Shown here: positions 20,137 through 28,098 of the stretch, piece by piece
Layout: each line of letters opens with the position of its first letter
How positions within the stretch are numbered: position 1 is the first letter of the stretch
Source: Alteromonas sp. a30
GTDB lineage: Bacteria > Pseudomonadota > Gammaproteobacteria > Enterobacterales > Alteromonadaceae
Assembly (NCBI RefSeq): GCF_026788005.1
Contig: NZ_JABEPE010000002.1
Span: 186,001 to 250,000, forward strand
Direction: 5' to 3'
Length of the DNA: 64,000 nt
The notes under the pieces: model-generated
The model's input: the letters and a program-made list of their open reading frames with translations, nothing else
Told to the model about the DNA's origin: nothing
Database searches by the model: none
Program-made: the position numbers and the translations under genes

Positions 20137-20801
20137 TAGTTTTGACTCACTTTAATCGCATATGCCACAGCAAAGGGTGTTAGTGCGATGGCAAACAACA
20201 GCATGGCCCCAATGATAGCGAGTTGACCAACAAAAGGGATATTCAGACTGGCACTCTCTACCGCTGAGGTAGCAAAAATTAGTAAGGGAATGTAAACAGG
20301 TAAAAGCAACAGCCCAAGCAGCGTCCCACCTTTATTCAAGCCCGCAGTTAACGCGACAGCGATAGCGCCAATTAGGCTCATCAATGGGGTTCCAATGAGT
20401 AAAGTAAGCAAAAGCGCCCAATACATATCCCATGTAAGATTGAGAAACAAAGCCAGCAACGGAGAAAGTAATAAAAGGGGAAGTGAACTCACCAACCAGT
20501 GAACCAGCACTTTGGCAATAGCAAGCATAGGCAGAGAAGCAGGAGTAAGCACTAACTGCTCCAATGAACCATCCAAGAAATCCTGTTTAAATAGCTTTTC
20601 TAGCGCTAACAGGGAAGACAATAACGCAGCAACCCAAATAATACCGGGGCCGACCTTTTGTAAGGTTTGGGGAGAGGGGCCGATCCCCAGAGGAAACATG
20701 GTAACTACGAGCAAACAAAACAAAACTGGCTGTAAAAACTCGGCATTTTGCCTAAATGCCAGTAACCAATCGCGCTTAAACACAGACCAAAATACACTCA
20801 T
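20136..20801 (-). CDS. ccmB: Haem ABC exporter permease CcmB
   Basis: A 221-residue, six-helix permease beginning with FKRDWLLAFRQNAEFLQPVLF and carrying GIIWVAALLSSLLALEKLF and DGSLEQLVL, standard CcmB features. With CcmA it forms an ABC complex that uses ATP to release haem-CcmE from CcmC. It starts two bases past the ccmA stop. Confidence 0.95.
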   Translation of the reverse strand: MSVFWSVFKRDWLLAFRQNAEFLQPVLFCLLVVTMFPLGIGPSPQTLQKVGPGIIWVAALLSSLLALEKLFKQDFLDGSLEQLVLTPASLPMLAIAKVLVHWLVSSLPLLLLSPLLALFLNLTWDMYWALLLTLLIGTPLMSLIGAIAVALTAGLNKGGTLLGLLLLPVYIPLLIFATSAVESASLNIPFVGQLAIIGAMLLFAIALTPFAVAYAIKVSQN

Positions 20802-20803
20802 AC

Positions 20804-21427
20804 TTAGCTGGGCTCCAACTCCAACACCCTGACAGGGATGTCTTCCGCGAATTGTTGATGCGACGTTGAAATAATCATTCCACCCCTTTTTATATGTGCG
20901 AGCATCCTCGCTTGTAGCAACTTAATACCAAATTTATCAAGAGCGGTTAGTGGCTCATCCAAAATCCATATTTTAGCGGGTGTAAGCCACAAACGCGCCA
21001 ATGCGACTCGACGCTGTTGACCTGCTGACATTTGTCGCACTAACACATCTTCCATTCCTACCAAGGCCAAATCATCAAGAACATCGATAATAACGTCATC
21101 GTTAACGGGTTGTTCTCGCTGTTGCATCCAAAAGCGTAAATTCTCGAGAGCCGTTAAATTAATGCTGAAACCTAATTTATGCCCGATGTAAATTAACGCG
21201 GACTTATAATCCGACTCATCGTCATCAATTGCTTTGGTTCCCCAATGTATTTCACCGGCCTCTGGAGAAGACAAACCCGCAAGAATTCGAAGCAAACTTG
21301 TCTTACCTGCACCATTTGGACCTGCAATAACCAGCATCTCGCCTTCTTCAACCTTTAACGCCAAATTGTTGAAAAGTAATTTGTCTCTTTTAATGCAAGC
21401 GAGATCTTGCGCTTTCAACTGTATCAA
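20804..21427 (-). CDS. ccmA: Haem ABC exporter ATP-binding protein CcmA
   Basis: A 207-residue ABC ATPase: Walker A GPNGAGKT (residues 36-43), signature MSAGQQRRVALARL, Walker B WILDEPLTALD, and a switch histidine in STSHQQF. First gene of the ccm operon. The only plausible start is TTG (21425-21427), since the more distal GTG is followed by a stop in frame. About 240 bp separate it from the divergent FliK-like gene, and this gap should contain its promoter, which I could not place with confidence. Confidence 0.95.
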   Translation of the reverse strand: MIQLKAQDLACIKRDKLLFNNLALKVEEGEMLVIAGPNGAGKTSLLRILAGLSSPEAGEIHWGTKAIDDDESDYKSALIYIGHKLGFSINLTALENLRFWMQQREQPVNDDVIIDVLDDLALVGMEDVLVRQMSAGQQRRVALARLWLTPAKIWILDEPLTALDKFGIKLLQARMLAHIKRGGMIISTSHQQFAEDIPVRVLELEPS

Positions 21428-21638
21428 TTTATCACCAGACCGTTATAAAACTCGCGCATAATAGCACAGCAATTGTGAGATTTGATGGACTTTGTAGACA
21501 TCCAAAATGGTTGGCCGGTGCAAATTTGTACCCTACAACCCTATAGTATTGCAACGTTATTAAGTCATTATTAGGATAATTATTTCTTTTTGCTAAGGTT
21601 CTGCACTGGTGGGACGCCCTAACGTCATTTAGAATTAA

Positions 21639-21662
21639 TCTCTTAGCGCCAGTTACCGATAA
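21639..21662 (+). promoter_or_regulatory. Possible sigma-28 (FliA) type element before the FliK-like gene
   Basis: ACCGATAA (21655-21662) matches seven of eight positions of the FliA -10 consensus GCCGATAA. TAAT, about 15 bases upstream, is close to the TAAA core of the -35. Transcription would start within a few bases of the ATG at 21670, leaving almost no leader, so the match may be chance. Confidence 0.3.
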
Positions 21663-21669
21663 ATAAACT

Positions 21670-23658
21670 ATGGCACAAATAGTCAATTCCCAAATTACTT
21701 CTCAGGCAATAACGAAAGGTGATTCAGGCAGCATCGAAGGTGCACTGTCTAAACTCAATGGACAGCTAGCACAATTGCAGACCTCTCCAACAGGCGCCGC
21801 ACAGCTTATTATGAAGGGCCAAACTCTGCTGCTTCCAAGGTTGCCCAATACTTCTCAGCAAGGACAGACTGTTCAGTTAAAAATTAAAGAACAAGCCACG
21901 CACACGCTACTTGAGCTTATTAAACCCGGAACCACAAGCCAATCATTGCAATTAACGCCGACACAGAGCCAACAGTTACTCACTTCATTAGCCAATCAGT
22001 TAGAGATTTTAGCAGCCGTACGTGGGCCAGAAGTTGAGGCGAAGGTAAAACACGTTGTTGGAAACCAACTCACACTGCAAGTTGGCGCTAAGGCGATAAC
22101 ACTCACCGTTAATAATGCGGCGCAACAGTTTAAGACAGGGCAACAAGTATCCTTAAAACTTGCTAACGTTAACAGTCCACTACAAATTGAAGTATCTCAA
22201 CCTCACACACAGGGACAAAACAAACCGATACAGTCCCATATTGGTTATCCAAATAGTAAACAAATGCCTGTCGTATTAGGCGCCATTTTACCAAAGCAAA
22301 CTGCAATTCCTTTGCAACTTGATGACAAGGCGTCACATTTCAACATCCAAAAAAACCTTCCTGCCTCAATCCAAACAGAGTTCAAGTTAAATAGCACCAC
22401 TTCACCGGTCATTTATGTCAACAAACAACAGCAAGTGAAGCTACAGTGGAACCAGACTGAGCCCTCTCTTGCCAAAATCCCCCTCGATGGTCAATTCAAA
22501 GGGAAAGTGGCCGACTTCGCTAACGTAGCCTTTGGTGAAAAGCCCCTCCCCTCAAAGGTTGGCCTTGCACCGCCATCTGAACCAGTAAAAAGCGGAGCTA
22601 GCACTTTATCGGGAAAAGAACACACTGAAGTCCAAAACATAAAACCCAGCCAATCAGTAGAGACTATTTCACCAGCTACAATACGAGCAAATGCGCTCGC
22701 TTCAGTTGAAGCGCAAAGCGCAAAGTCTGATATTCAGCCCTTACTACGTATGCTTCAGGCTAAAATTGAATCCCCAAGCTTAATGATAAACCGCCTGGAA
22801 TTAGCGCTGTCTTCTTTGAAATTAGACACTGAATCACCTGTCGATAAACTAATTTCTCAATTTACAAAAGCGCTAGATGTCTCATCAGAAGGCCAATCAA
22901 GGCCGACAGCCAATGTAACAGCTCAAGAGATTAAACAAATCTTCAACGCGGCCACACTACCGGTCAGCACACAATCTTTTAACGCTCCCGCACAAAACCA
23001 GTCCCAACTTCTATCTGGACTCATTGGTATGATGCAGGTTTCTCTCGCCGCTCGACTCGCAAATAAAAACAATGCGCAATTAGAAACCATTACCCAGCTT
23101 TTCTCGCCTGCTGCTGCACAAAATGTCAAAGCAACAACACGGCAACAAGTTGGAAAAAGCCTGAATGAATTTCTACAAGCAGATAACAAATTTCAGTTAT
23201 TGAAAGGCATAGATAAGCTACTTTCTTCGCACCAGTACAGTAAGTTATCCAGTGCGGAAGCTCAACTTCAAGGGCAAGAGAGTCTTTATTATGTGCTCCC
23301 TTTTGGTGGCAATGAAAGACGGCAAGATATTGAAGTGCGTATTCGTCGCGAAAAAGAAAAAGAACAGCAAACTGAAAAAGAAAAATCGAAGGGAACTTAT
23401 TGGGCATTAACCATGAAATTGCCCGTTGGCGACATTGGTCAGGTACTTGCCAAAGCAAAAATAAATGGCAAAAACTTGGACCTCGATTTTTATACTTCCA
23501 ATACCGCAACACGTGAGCTCGTCTTTAACTTTATTCCGCTGTTAAAAAAGCGCTTTGTAACGCTTGGCATCGATATGGGAAAGTGCCAGTGCCAACTCGG
23601 CAAAATTCCTGATAGTCTTCAAGAGCGCCCCTATCAATTATTTGAGGCTAAAGCATGA
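21670..23658 (+). CDS. FliK-like hook-length-control domain protein (second copy, outside the fli cluster)
   Basis: A 662-residue glutamine- and serine-rich protein. Most of it is low-conservation linker with no membrane segment. The C-terminal ~120 residues (about 540-655: YYVLPFGGNERRQDIEVRI, YWALTMKLPVGDIGQVLAKA, LDFYTSNTATRELV, LLKKRFVTLGI) match the FliK C-terminal domain that triggers the substrate switch of flagellar type III export. A separate fliK lies at 42288-44204, so this is a paralogue. Its stop overlaps the start of a stand-alone FlhB C-terminal-domain protein (ATGA), which suggests the two products act together. The pairing resembles the YlqG/YlqH pair of Bacillus. Whether it affects flagella is inference. 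Confidence 0.78.
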   Translation: MAQIVNSQITSQAITKGDSGSIEGALSKLNGQLAQLQTSPTGAAQLIMKGQTLLLPRLPNTSQQGQTVQLKIKEQATHTLLELIKPGTTSQSLQLTPTQSQQLLTSLANQLEILAAVRGPEVEAKVKHVVGNQLTLQVGAKAITLTVNNAAQQFKTGQQVSLKLANVNSPLQIEVSQPHTQGQNKPIQSHIGYPNSKQMPVVLGAILPKQTAIPLQLDDKASHFNIQKNLPASIQTEFKLNSTTSPVIYVNKQQQVKLQWNQTEPSLAKIPLDGQFKGKVADFANVAFGEKPLPSKVGLAPPSEPVKSGASTLSGKEHTEVQNIKPSQSVETISPATIRANALASVEAQSAKSDIQPLLRMLQAKIESPSLMINRLELALSSLKLDTESPVDKLISQFTKALDVSSEGQSRPTANVTAQEIKQIFNAATLPVSTQSFNAPAQNQSQLLSGLIGMMQVSLAARLANKNNAQLETITQLFSPAAAQNVKATTRQQVGKSLNEFLQADNKFQLLKGIDKLLSSHQYSKLSSAEAQLQGQESLYYVLPFGGNERRQDIEVRIRREKEKEQQTEKEKSKGTYWALTMKLPVGDIGQVLAKAKINGKNLDLDFYTSNTATRELVFNFIPLLKKRFVTLGIDMGKCQCQLGKIPDSLQERPYQLFEAKA

Positions 23659-23972
23659 GCTCAGAGAGTACCGATAAAAGCAGTAAAAAAGCGGTTGGAT
23701 TAAAATACGATGACAGCGACGCTCCTAAACTCATCGCTAAAGGCTTTGGTGATCTGGCAGAGGAAATTATTGCGCTGGCAAAAGAAAATGGTGTATTAGT
23801 CCATGAAGATGAATACCTGAGCGACTTTTTAGCTCGGCTGGATTTAGGACAAGAGATCCCTCCTGAGCTGTATTATGTTATTGCTGAACTCATCGCTTTT
23901 TCTTATGTACTACAAGGAAAATACCCAGAAAACTGGGCAAAATTACACAACAAAATATCCAAAGAAGTTTAA
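23655..23972 (+). CDS. Stand-alone FlhB C-terminal-domain protein (EscU/YscU/HrcU family, FhlB/FlhX-like)
   Basis: This 105-residue cytoplasmic protein aligns with the part of FlhB that follows autocleavage: AVGLKYDD, APKLIAKGFGDLAEEII, a variable loop, then GQEIPPELYYVIAELIAFSYVL. The true FlhB of this window (36759-37886) has the matching IAIKYQD, VVVAKGVDELAMHIR and HEIPEKLFMAVAQVLAYVF. The NPTH cleavage motif and the four-helix membrane part are absent, so it is a complete small protein and not a remnant. Homologues such as H. pylori HP1575 (FlhX) can stand in for the cleaved FlhB fragment. It ends nine bases from the convergent DUF2802 gene. Confidence 0.85.
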   Translation: MSSESTDKSSKKAVGLKYDDSDAPKLIAKGFGDLAEEIIALAKENGVLVHEDEYLSDFLARLDLGQEIPPELYYVIAELIAFSYVLQGKYPENWAKLHNKISKEV

Positions 23973-23981
23973 ATTATGGTT

Positions 23982-24401
23982 TTATTTTCGATGCAAGGAT
24001 ATAAGCAGTTCTGCCTCGGCTCTCGGCAAATCACACTCTTCCATAATATCATCGATACTGGCCCCAGAAGCCACTAGTTTAGCGGCCCGAGTATACATAG
24101 GGGAGCTGACTTCTTGATGTGCTAAGTCAGCCTGCTTGTTGCTTAATTCAATTTGTTGTTGTTTCAGCGCTTTTAACTCAGCTTCAACCGCTTTTAACTT
24201 ACTCCCAATGCCAATGGCACCCGTCCTGACTTCATGAAGCATCTCATCCAATTTTTGATGCGCTCGGTCAGTGGATTGTCGCTTACCTTCCAACGCCTGA
24301 ATAAGTGTTAAAATATGCTGTTGCTTTTTCTGTAGAAGACGAAACAAAAAAAGAGCAAGGATAATTGCGATGCCAGCAACAACAAGTGAGATGTACTGCA
24401 T
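23982..24401 (-). CDS. DUF2802 family membrane-anchored coiled-coil protein
   Basis: About 139 residues: one N-terminal membrane helix (residues ~2-22), a coiled coil (about 30-100, rich in Leu, Gln, Lys and Glu), and a conserved C-terminus with YTRAAKLVASGASIDDIMEECDLPRAEAELL written across about residues 103-136. This end is the DUF2802 signature. The gene is typically found right after cheW in polar-flagellum chemotaxis clusters of Pseudomonas, Vibrio and relatives, as here. Function is unknown; the anchor plus coiled coil suggests a scaffold. I prefer the ATG at 24399-24401 over the TTG at 24410. A 10-bp hairpin separates it from cheW. Confidence 0.8.
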   Translation of the reverse strand: MQYISLVVAGIAIILALFLFRLLQKKQQHILTLIQALEGKRQSTDRAHQKLDEMLHEVRTGAIGIGSKLKAVEAELKALKQQQIELSNKQADLAHQEVSSPMYTRAAKLVASGASIDDIMEECDLPRAEAELLISLHRK

Positions 24402-24537
24402 TACTAACAAGTCTTCATCCTCAGAAAATTTTCACAATGAATCAATAGTATAGATTAAGAATCTCGCCTATTTAAGCACCAGAAAGACATTCAGACAAAG
24501 ATTAAATGCAATTTTTAGAGTTTTATGAAGGGACACA

Positions 24538-24561
24538 GGCTCACTTAGATGTAAGTGAGCC
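24538..24561. repeat. Perfect inverted repeat between cheW and the DUF2802 gene
   Basis: GGCTCACTTA (24538-24547), loop GATG, TAAGTGAGCC (24552-24561): ten perfect pairs with a four-base loop, 36 bases past the cheW stop. No T run follows on either strand, so it is a weak terminator at best. It may act as an attenuator or an mRNA 3'-end stabiliser. Confidence 0.65.
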
Positions 24562-24596
24562 AAGGAGTACAAACGAAGGCCAATTAATGCGAGCAC

Positions 24597-25085
24597 TTAG
24601 ATTTTAGATAACTCATCCCATTCATCATCGGTTAGCAGCTTATTAAGATCAACGAGAATGAGTAGCTCGCCATCACGATTGCTCACTCCTTGGATAAACT
24701 TGGCACTTTCCTCTGTTCCAACATTTGGTGCGCTGTCAATCTCGGAAGTTTTAAGGTAAACCACTTCAGCCACACTATCCACCAAAATACCAACAACTTG
24801 CTCATCTGACTCAATAATCACGATACGCGTATTATCAGTTGTTTCTGTTGGTGGTAAGCCAAAGCGAGAGCGAGTATCAATAACGGTAACGACATTACCA
24901 CGTAAATTGATGATACCAAGCACATAATCAGGCGCACCGGGCACTGGCGCAATATCAGTGTATCTCAACACTTCTTGAACCTGCATCACATTGATGCCAT
25001 AGGTTTCTTCGTCTAGTCGGTAAGTAACCCACTGTAACACTTCATCATTCAAGTCTTCTGCCGTATTTATTCTTTCATCACTCAT
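24597..25085 (-). CDS. cheW: Chemotaxis coupling protein CheW
   Basis: A 162-residue single CheW domain: QWVTYRLDEETYGINVMQVQ, VLGIINLRGNVVTVIDTR, IVIIESDEQVVGILVDSV and a closing LLILVDLNKLL. It links chemoreceptors to CheA in the signalling array. It is the last recognisable che gene of the cluster and follows parP by 23 bases. Confidence 0.95.
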   Translation of the reverse strand: MSDERINTAEDLNDEVLQWVTYRLDEETYGINVMQVQEVLRYTDIAPVPGAPDYVLGIINLRGNVVTVIDTRSRFGLPPTETTDNTRIVIIESDEQVVGILVDSVAEVVYLKTSEIDSAPNVGTEESAKFIQGVSNRDGELLILVDLNKLLTDDEWDELSKI

Positions 25086-25108
25086 GAAATGCGCTCCACT
25101 AGATCGCT

Positions 25109-25870
25109 TTACTGTTCATTACTTGCCAACCCTTTATCAAGCATATCAATTAATTGCGAGATATCGAGTAACGCACACATTTTTTCTTTGACCATACCCG
25201 CTAGCCAAGGACGCTTACTTCGCTCAGTTCTCCATCTTACATCTTCGGGCTTAAGTGTGACGGTATTAATCAACCTTTCGCAGGTCAGACCCCACGCACT
25301 TTCACCTAACATAATAAGATATTGATAATGAAGCGAATCAGCTAATGTTTCGTTGCATTTTTCTGGCATGACCCATTGAGCTGTATCGACCACACTGAGC
25401 TTTTCTTCACGATAAAGCATGACCCCCAAAAACCAATCCGGTTTACCAAACAGTGGATTTGGCTTTTCAAGGTTATGAATTCCACCAAGATGAGTTAGCG
25501 GAACAGCAAGGGTCAAACCTGCCACTTCAAAAAACAACGCTTGAAACTCACCTTCTTTTAGTGCTTTAAGATTATCTTCTGAGATGCCAACTTCTTCTGG
25601 CAAATCAACATGAGCCAACGACTCAGACAACCTTTCACTAATTGCAGAAGGCAGCGCAACTTCTTGTGTTTGTAAAACCTCATCAGACACAGGAGCGGCG
25701 ACTTCGTTTTTCGTTTCGACTTGTTCCGTTTTCACCGGTGCATCAACATTCTGCAACAAGCGCTCTACCGAGTCTCGCTGCACAGTTTCAACAACGGGCT
25801 CATCATCCGTCAGTAACGCGGATAGATAATCTTCCATTACGTCTTCATTTTGGAATGACCCGTTATTCAT
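25109..25870 (-). CDS. parP: CheW-domain protein ParP (polar array partition protein)
   Basis: A 253-residue protein. An acidic, poorly conserved N-terminal region (about residues 1-105) is followed by a CheW-like domain (about 110-245: FQALFFEVAGLTLAVPLTHLG, WFLGVMLYREEKLSVVDTA, YLIMLGESAWGLTCERL, PWLAGMVKEKMCALLDISQL). In Vibrio, ParP joins ParC and the CheA linker and keeps chemotaxis arrays at the cell pole. The start overlaps the parC stop (ATGA), and cheW follows, matching the known parC-parP-cheW order. The N-terminus carries a short acidic EDYLSALL segment. Confidence 0.86.
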   Translation of the reverse strand: MNNGSFQNEDVMEDYLSALLTDDEPVVETVQRDSVERLLQNVDAPVKTEQVETKNEVAAPVSDEVLQTQEVALPSAISERLSESLAHVDLPEEVGISEDNLKALKEGEFQALFFEVAGLTLAVPLTHLGGIHNLEKPNPLFGKPDWFLGVMLYREEKLSVVDTAQWVMPEKCNETLADSLHYQYLIMLGESAWGLTCERLINTVTLKPEDVRWRTERSKRPWLAGMVKEKMCALLDISQLIDMLDKGLASNEQ

Positions 25871-26646
25871 GATGTTGGCTCTAACGACTGAACATAATTA
25901 AGTAAACTGTTGTAGGCGTACACACCTCGAGAACGAGGAGCAAAAACAGACGGCGGAGTTTGCGCCTGACTGGCATCTCGAAACCGAGTGTCTATCGGTA
26001 TTACACTTGACCAAACCGACTTACCATACTTTCCTCTAAGCTTTTTGTACGCATCTATCGCTGCTTTAGTCCGCTTATCAAACATGGTTGGGATAATCGT
26101 GTAATTAAATGTTTTCCCTTGAGACTTACCCATGATGACGAGCGTGTGCATCATCCTATCCAGCCCTTTCAACGCAAGAAACTCGGTTTGCACTGGCACT
26201 AATATTCTAGAACATGCTGCTAAAGCATTCACCATTAAAACGCCTAACACCGGAGGGCAATCCAGCAAAGCGTAATCAAATTCATCTTCTACACTTTTCA
26301 GAGCTTTTTGTAATACTAAGCCCATTCCGCCTTTTTTGCCCATTTGGCGGTCTAATGTTGATAGCGCCATTGTAGCAGGCAAAATAAATAATGAATCTAA
26401 TTTAGTCGGACATAGGCAATCTAACACTTTATCTTTTGTCAGCTCCTGACTAGAGACAAAAAGATCGTAAACACTAGCCGACAACTCCTCCGAGTCAATA
26501 CCAAAATAATAACTTAGGGACGCCTGAGGATCGGTATCAATTAGTAAAACCCGTTTCCCTCTTTGTGCTAGTAATGCCCCTAACGTTACGGTCGTTGTTG
26601 TTTTTCCTACGCCGCCTTTTTGATTAGCGACTGACCAGATAATCAC
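25867..26646 (-). CDS. parC: ParA-like ATPase ParC (chemotaxis array positioning)
   Basis: A 259-residue Walker-type ATPase: deviant Walker A KGGVGKTTTTVTLG near residues 10-24, LLIDTDPQASLSYYFG, YALLDCPPVLGVLMVNAL and VPVQTEFLALKGLDRM. The family also includes Soj/ParA chromosome-partition proteins, but its place between cheB and parP identifies it as the ParC that localises chemotaxis arrays at the pole. Start is GTG (26644-26646). About 70 bp separate it from cheB. No motC/motD genes lie in between, unlike in Pseudomonas. Confidence 0.87.
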   Translation of the reverse strand: MIIWSVANQKGGVGKTTTTVTLGALLAQRGKRVLLIDTDPQASLSYYFGIDSEELSASVYDLFVSSQELTKDKVLDCLCPTKLDSLFILPATMALSTLDRQMGKKGGMGLVLQKALKSVEDEFDYALLDCPPVLGVLMVNALAACSRILVPVQTEFLALKGLDRMMHTLVIMGKSQGKTFNYTIIPTMFDKRTKAAIDAYKKLRGKYGKSVWSSVIPIDTRFRDASQAQTPPSVFAPRSRGVYAYNSLLNYVQSLEPTS

Positions 26647-26715
26647 AAGTTGCCCTTTCTAATTAGTTAGCTGCGTTCAAAATAGCATAATCGGTTAGAT
26701 TCTGTCGCTACAGAG

Positions 26716-27807
26716 CTACATTTCTTTGCGAATAGAATCCGCCATTTCAGATAGCGCTATGTTTCTTTCAGAAATATTTGCTTTTGTTACTGCTTGCGGC
26801 ATTCCATAAACGACACATGACTGTTCGTCTTGTGCCCAAATCTTAGCACCGAACTGTTTGAGCTTGCGACAACCTTCTCTGCCATCAGCCCCCATTCCCG
26901 TCAAGATAACCCCTAGCACATCCCCTTTAAATACTTTTGCTAAAGAGGTAAACGTCAAATCAACACTTGGCTTGTACGTTAAATTTTCTAGGACTGAAGA
27001 CTCTGTAATACTAATTCTCGCATTGCTACTTGAACCTTCAATGACCATTTGCTTACCACCAGGAGCCAAATAAGCAACTCCGGGCTTCAACACATCACCA
27101 TCCTCGGCTTCTTTCACCTTTATTTGACACATCTGATTTAGTCGCTCAGCAAAGGCCGCTGTAAAGGTTCCTGGCATATGCTGCACTAATATTATCGGAT
27201 AGGGGAATGTCGCTGGAATATCCATTAAGATCGTTTGAAGCGCGACAGGTCCACCCGTTGAGGTCCCGATTGCCAATAATTTATACTGCTTTGTTCTTCT
27301 TGAAAGCGAGTCATTTAAAGTAGCAGAACGAATAAACGTCCGCGTTGCTTTTGTCCTACCGGGAATAGAAACGGGCTCAGGGGGTTTACGAAAACGACGA
27401 ATACTTCTTTTACGTAAGCCTAAAGCCCTGACTCTTGCTTGCAGCAACTCCACGACTTCTTTTCTGTCTCGAGCGATGTCTTCAAACTTTTTAGGTAGAA
27501 AATCCAGTGCTCCCGCCTCTAAAGCATCCAATGTTGCTTGAGCCCCCTCATAAGTTAATGAGGAAAACATGATGATAGGAACAGGATGTGTGGACATGAT
27601 CTTTTTAACAGCGGAGATACCATCCATAATTGGCATTTCCACATCCATAGTAACCACATCAGGGTCTAGCTCATCAACTAAGTCTAAAGCCTCTTGGCCA
27701 TTTCGGGCTTCACCGACTACTTCTAATAATGGATCCTGACTTAGAATCTCTCTGACTCGACGCCGGAAAAAGGTAGAATCATCTACAACCAATACCTTAT
27801 AGGGCAT
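26716..27807 (-). CDS. cheB: Chemotaxis protein-glutamate methylesterase CheB
   Basis: 363 residues. The receiver domain has phospho-acceptor D55 in [12 protein letters not shown] and K106. A basic linker (about 130-170) leads to the methylesterase domain with catalytic S183 (GTSTGGP), H210 (VQHMPG) and D308 (TGMGADG). It removes methyl groups from receptors during adaptation. It lies about 290 bp from cheA, with a long hairpin between them, so it may be transcribed from its own promoter. The matching cheR is not in the window. Confidence 0.95.
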   Translation of the reverse strand: MPYKVLVVDDSTFFRRRVREILSQDPLLEVVGEARNGQEALDLVDELDPDVVTMDVEMPIMDGISAVKKIMSTHPVPIIMFSSLTYEGAQATLDALEAGALDFLPKKFEDIARDRKEVVELLQARVRALGLRKRSIRRFRKPPEPVSIPGRTKATRTFIRSATLNDSLSRRTKQYKLLAIGTSTGGPVALQTILMDIPATFPYPIILVQHMPGTFTAAFAERLNQMCQIKVKEAEDGDVLKPGVAYLAPGGKQMVIEGSSSNARISITESSVLENLTYKPSVDLTFTSLAKVFKGDVLGVILTGMGADGREGCRKLKQFGAKIWAQDEQSCVVYGMPQAVTKANISERNIALSEMADSIRKEM

Positions 27808-28031
27808 TATCTCGTACTCTTTCGGTAAACCAAGCGGCTCCGTTATCTTGTATAGCCACTTTTAAAATCAACATATAAGGGAATATATCCTTCAACTTGC
27901 TAAGGCGCCTTATCTAGCTTGTAAGGCACTTTATAGGCGAGTGCTTAGACAAAAACAAACCGAAACATTAAAAGCAAGATACTTCTTATTTAAGTTATAG
28001 CAATAAGTATTCTGTTTCCCCATAAAAACAG

Positions 28032-28063
28032 AAAGCTCTTGTATAAAATCATACAAGAGCTTT
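28032..28063 (-). terminator. Long hairpin after cheA, likely terminator
   Basis: AAAGCTCTTGTAT (28032-28044), a six-base loop, then ATACAAGAGCTTT (28051-28063) form 13 perfect pairs. On the minus strand the stem is followed by CTGTTTTT, a usable T tract. It sits 36 bases past the cheA stop and would separate the flhA-cheA unit from cheB-parC-parP-cheW. Confidence 0.75.
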
Positions 28064-28098
28064 AATCATCACTTAGTATAATTGGTGATGTTTTGGCA

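Noticed and set aside
21432-21686. A minus-strand frame of 84 residues in the gap before ccmA
   Set aside because: It covers the whole intergenic promoter region and the start of the FliK-like gene, with no family similarity.
23655-23972. Reading the small FlhB-like gene as a truncated pseudogene of flhB
   Set aside because: It has its own overlapping start, a complete C-terminal fold and known stand-alone homologues, and an intact flhB exists elsewhere in the window.
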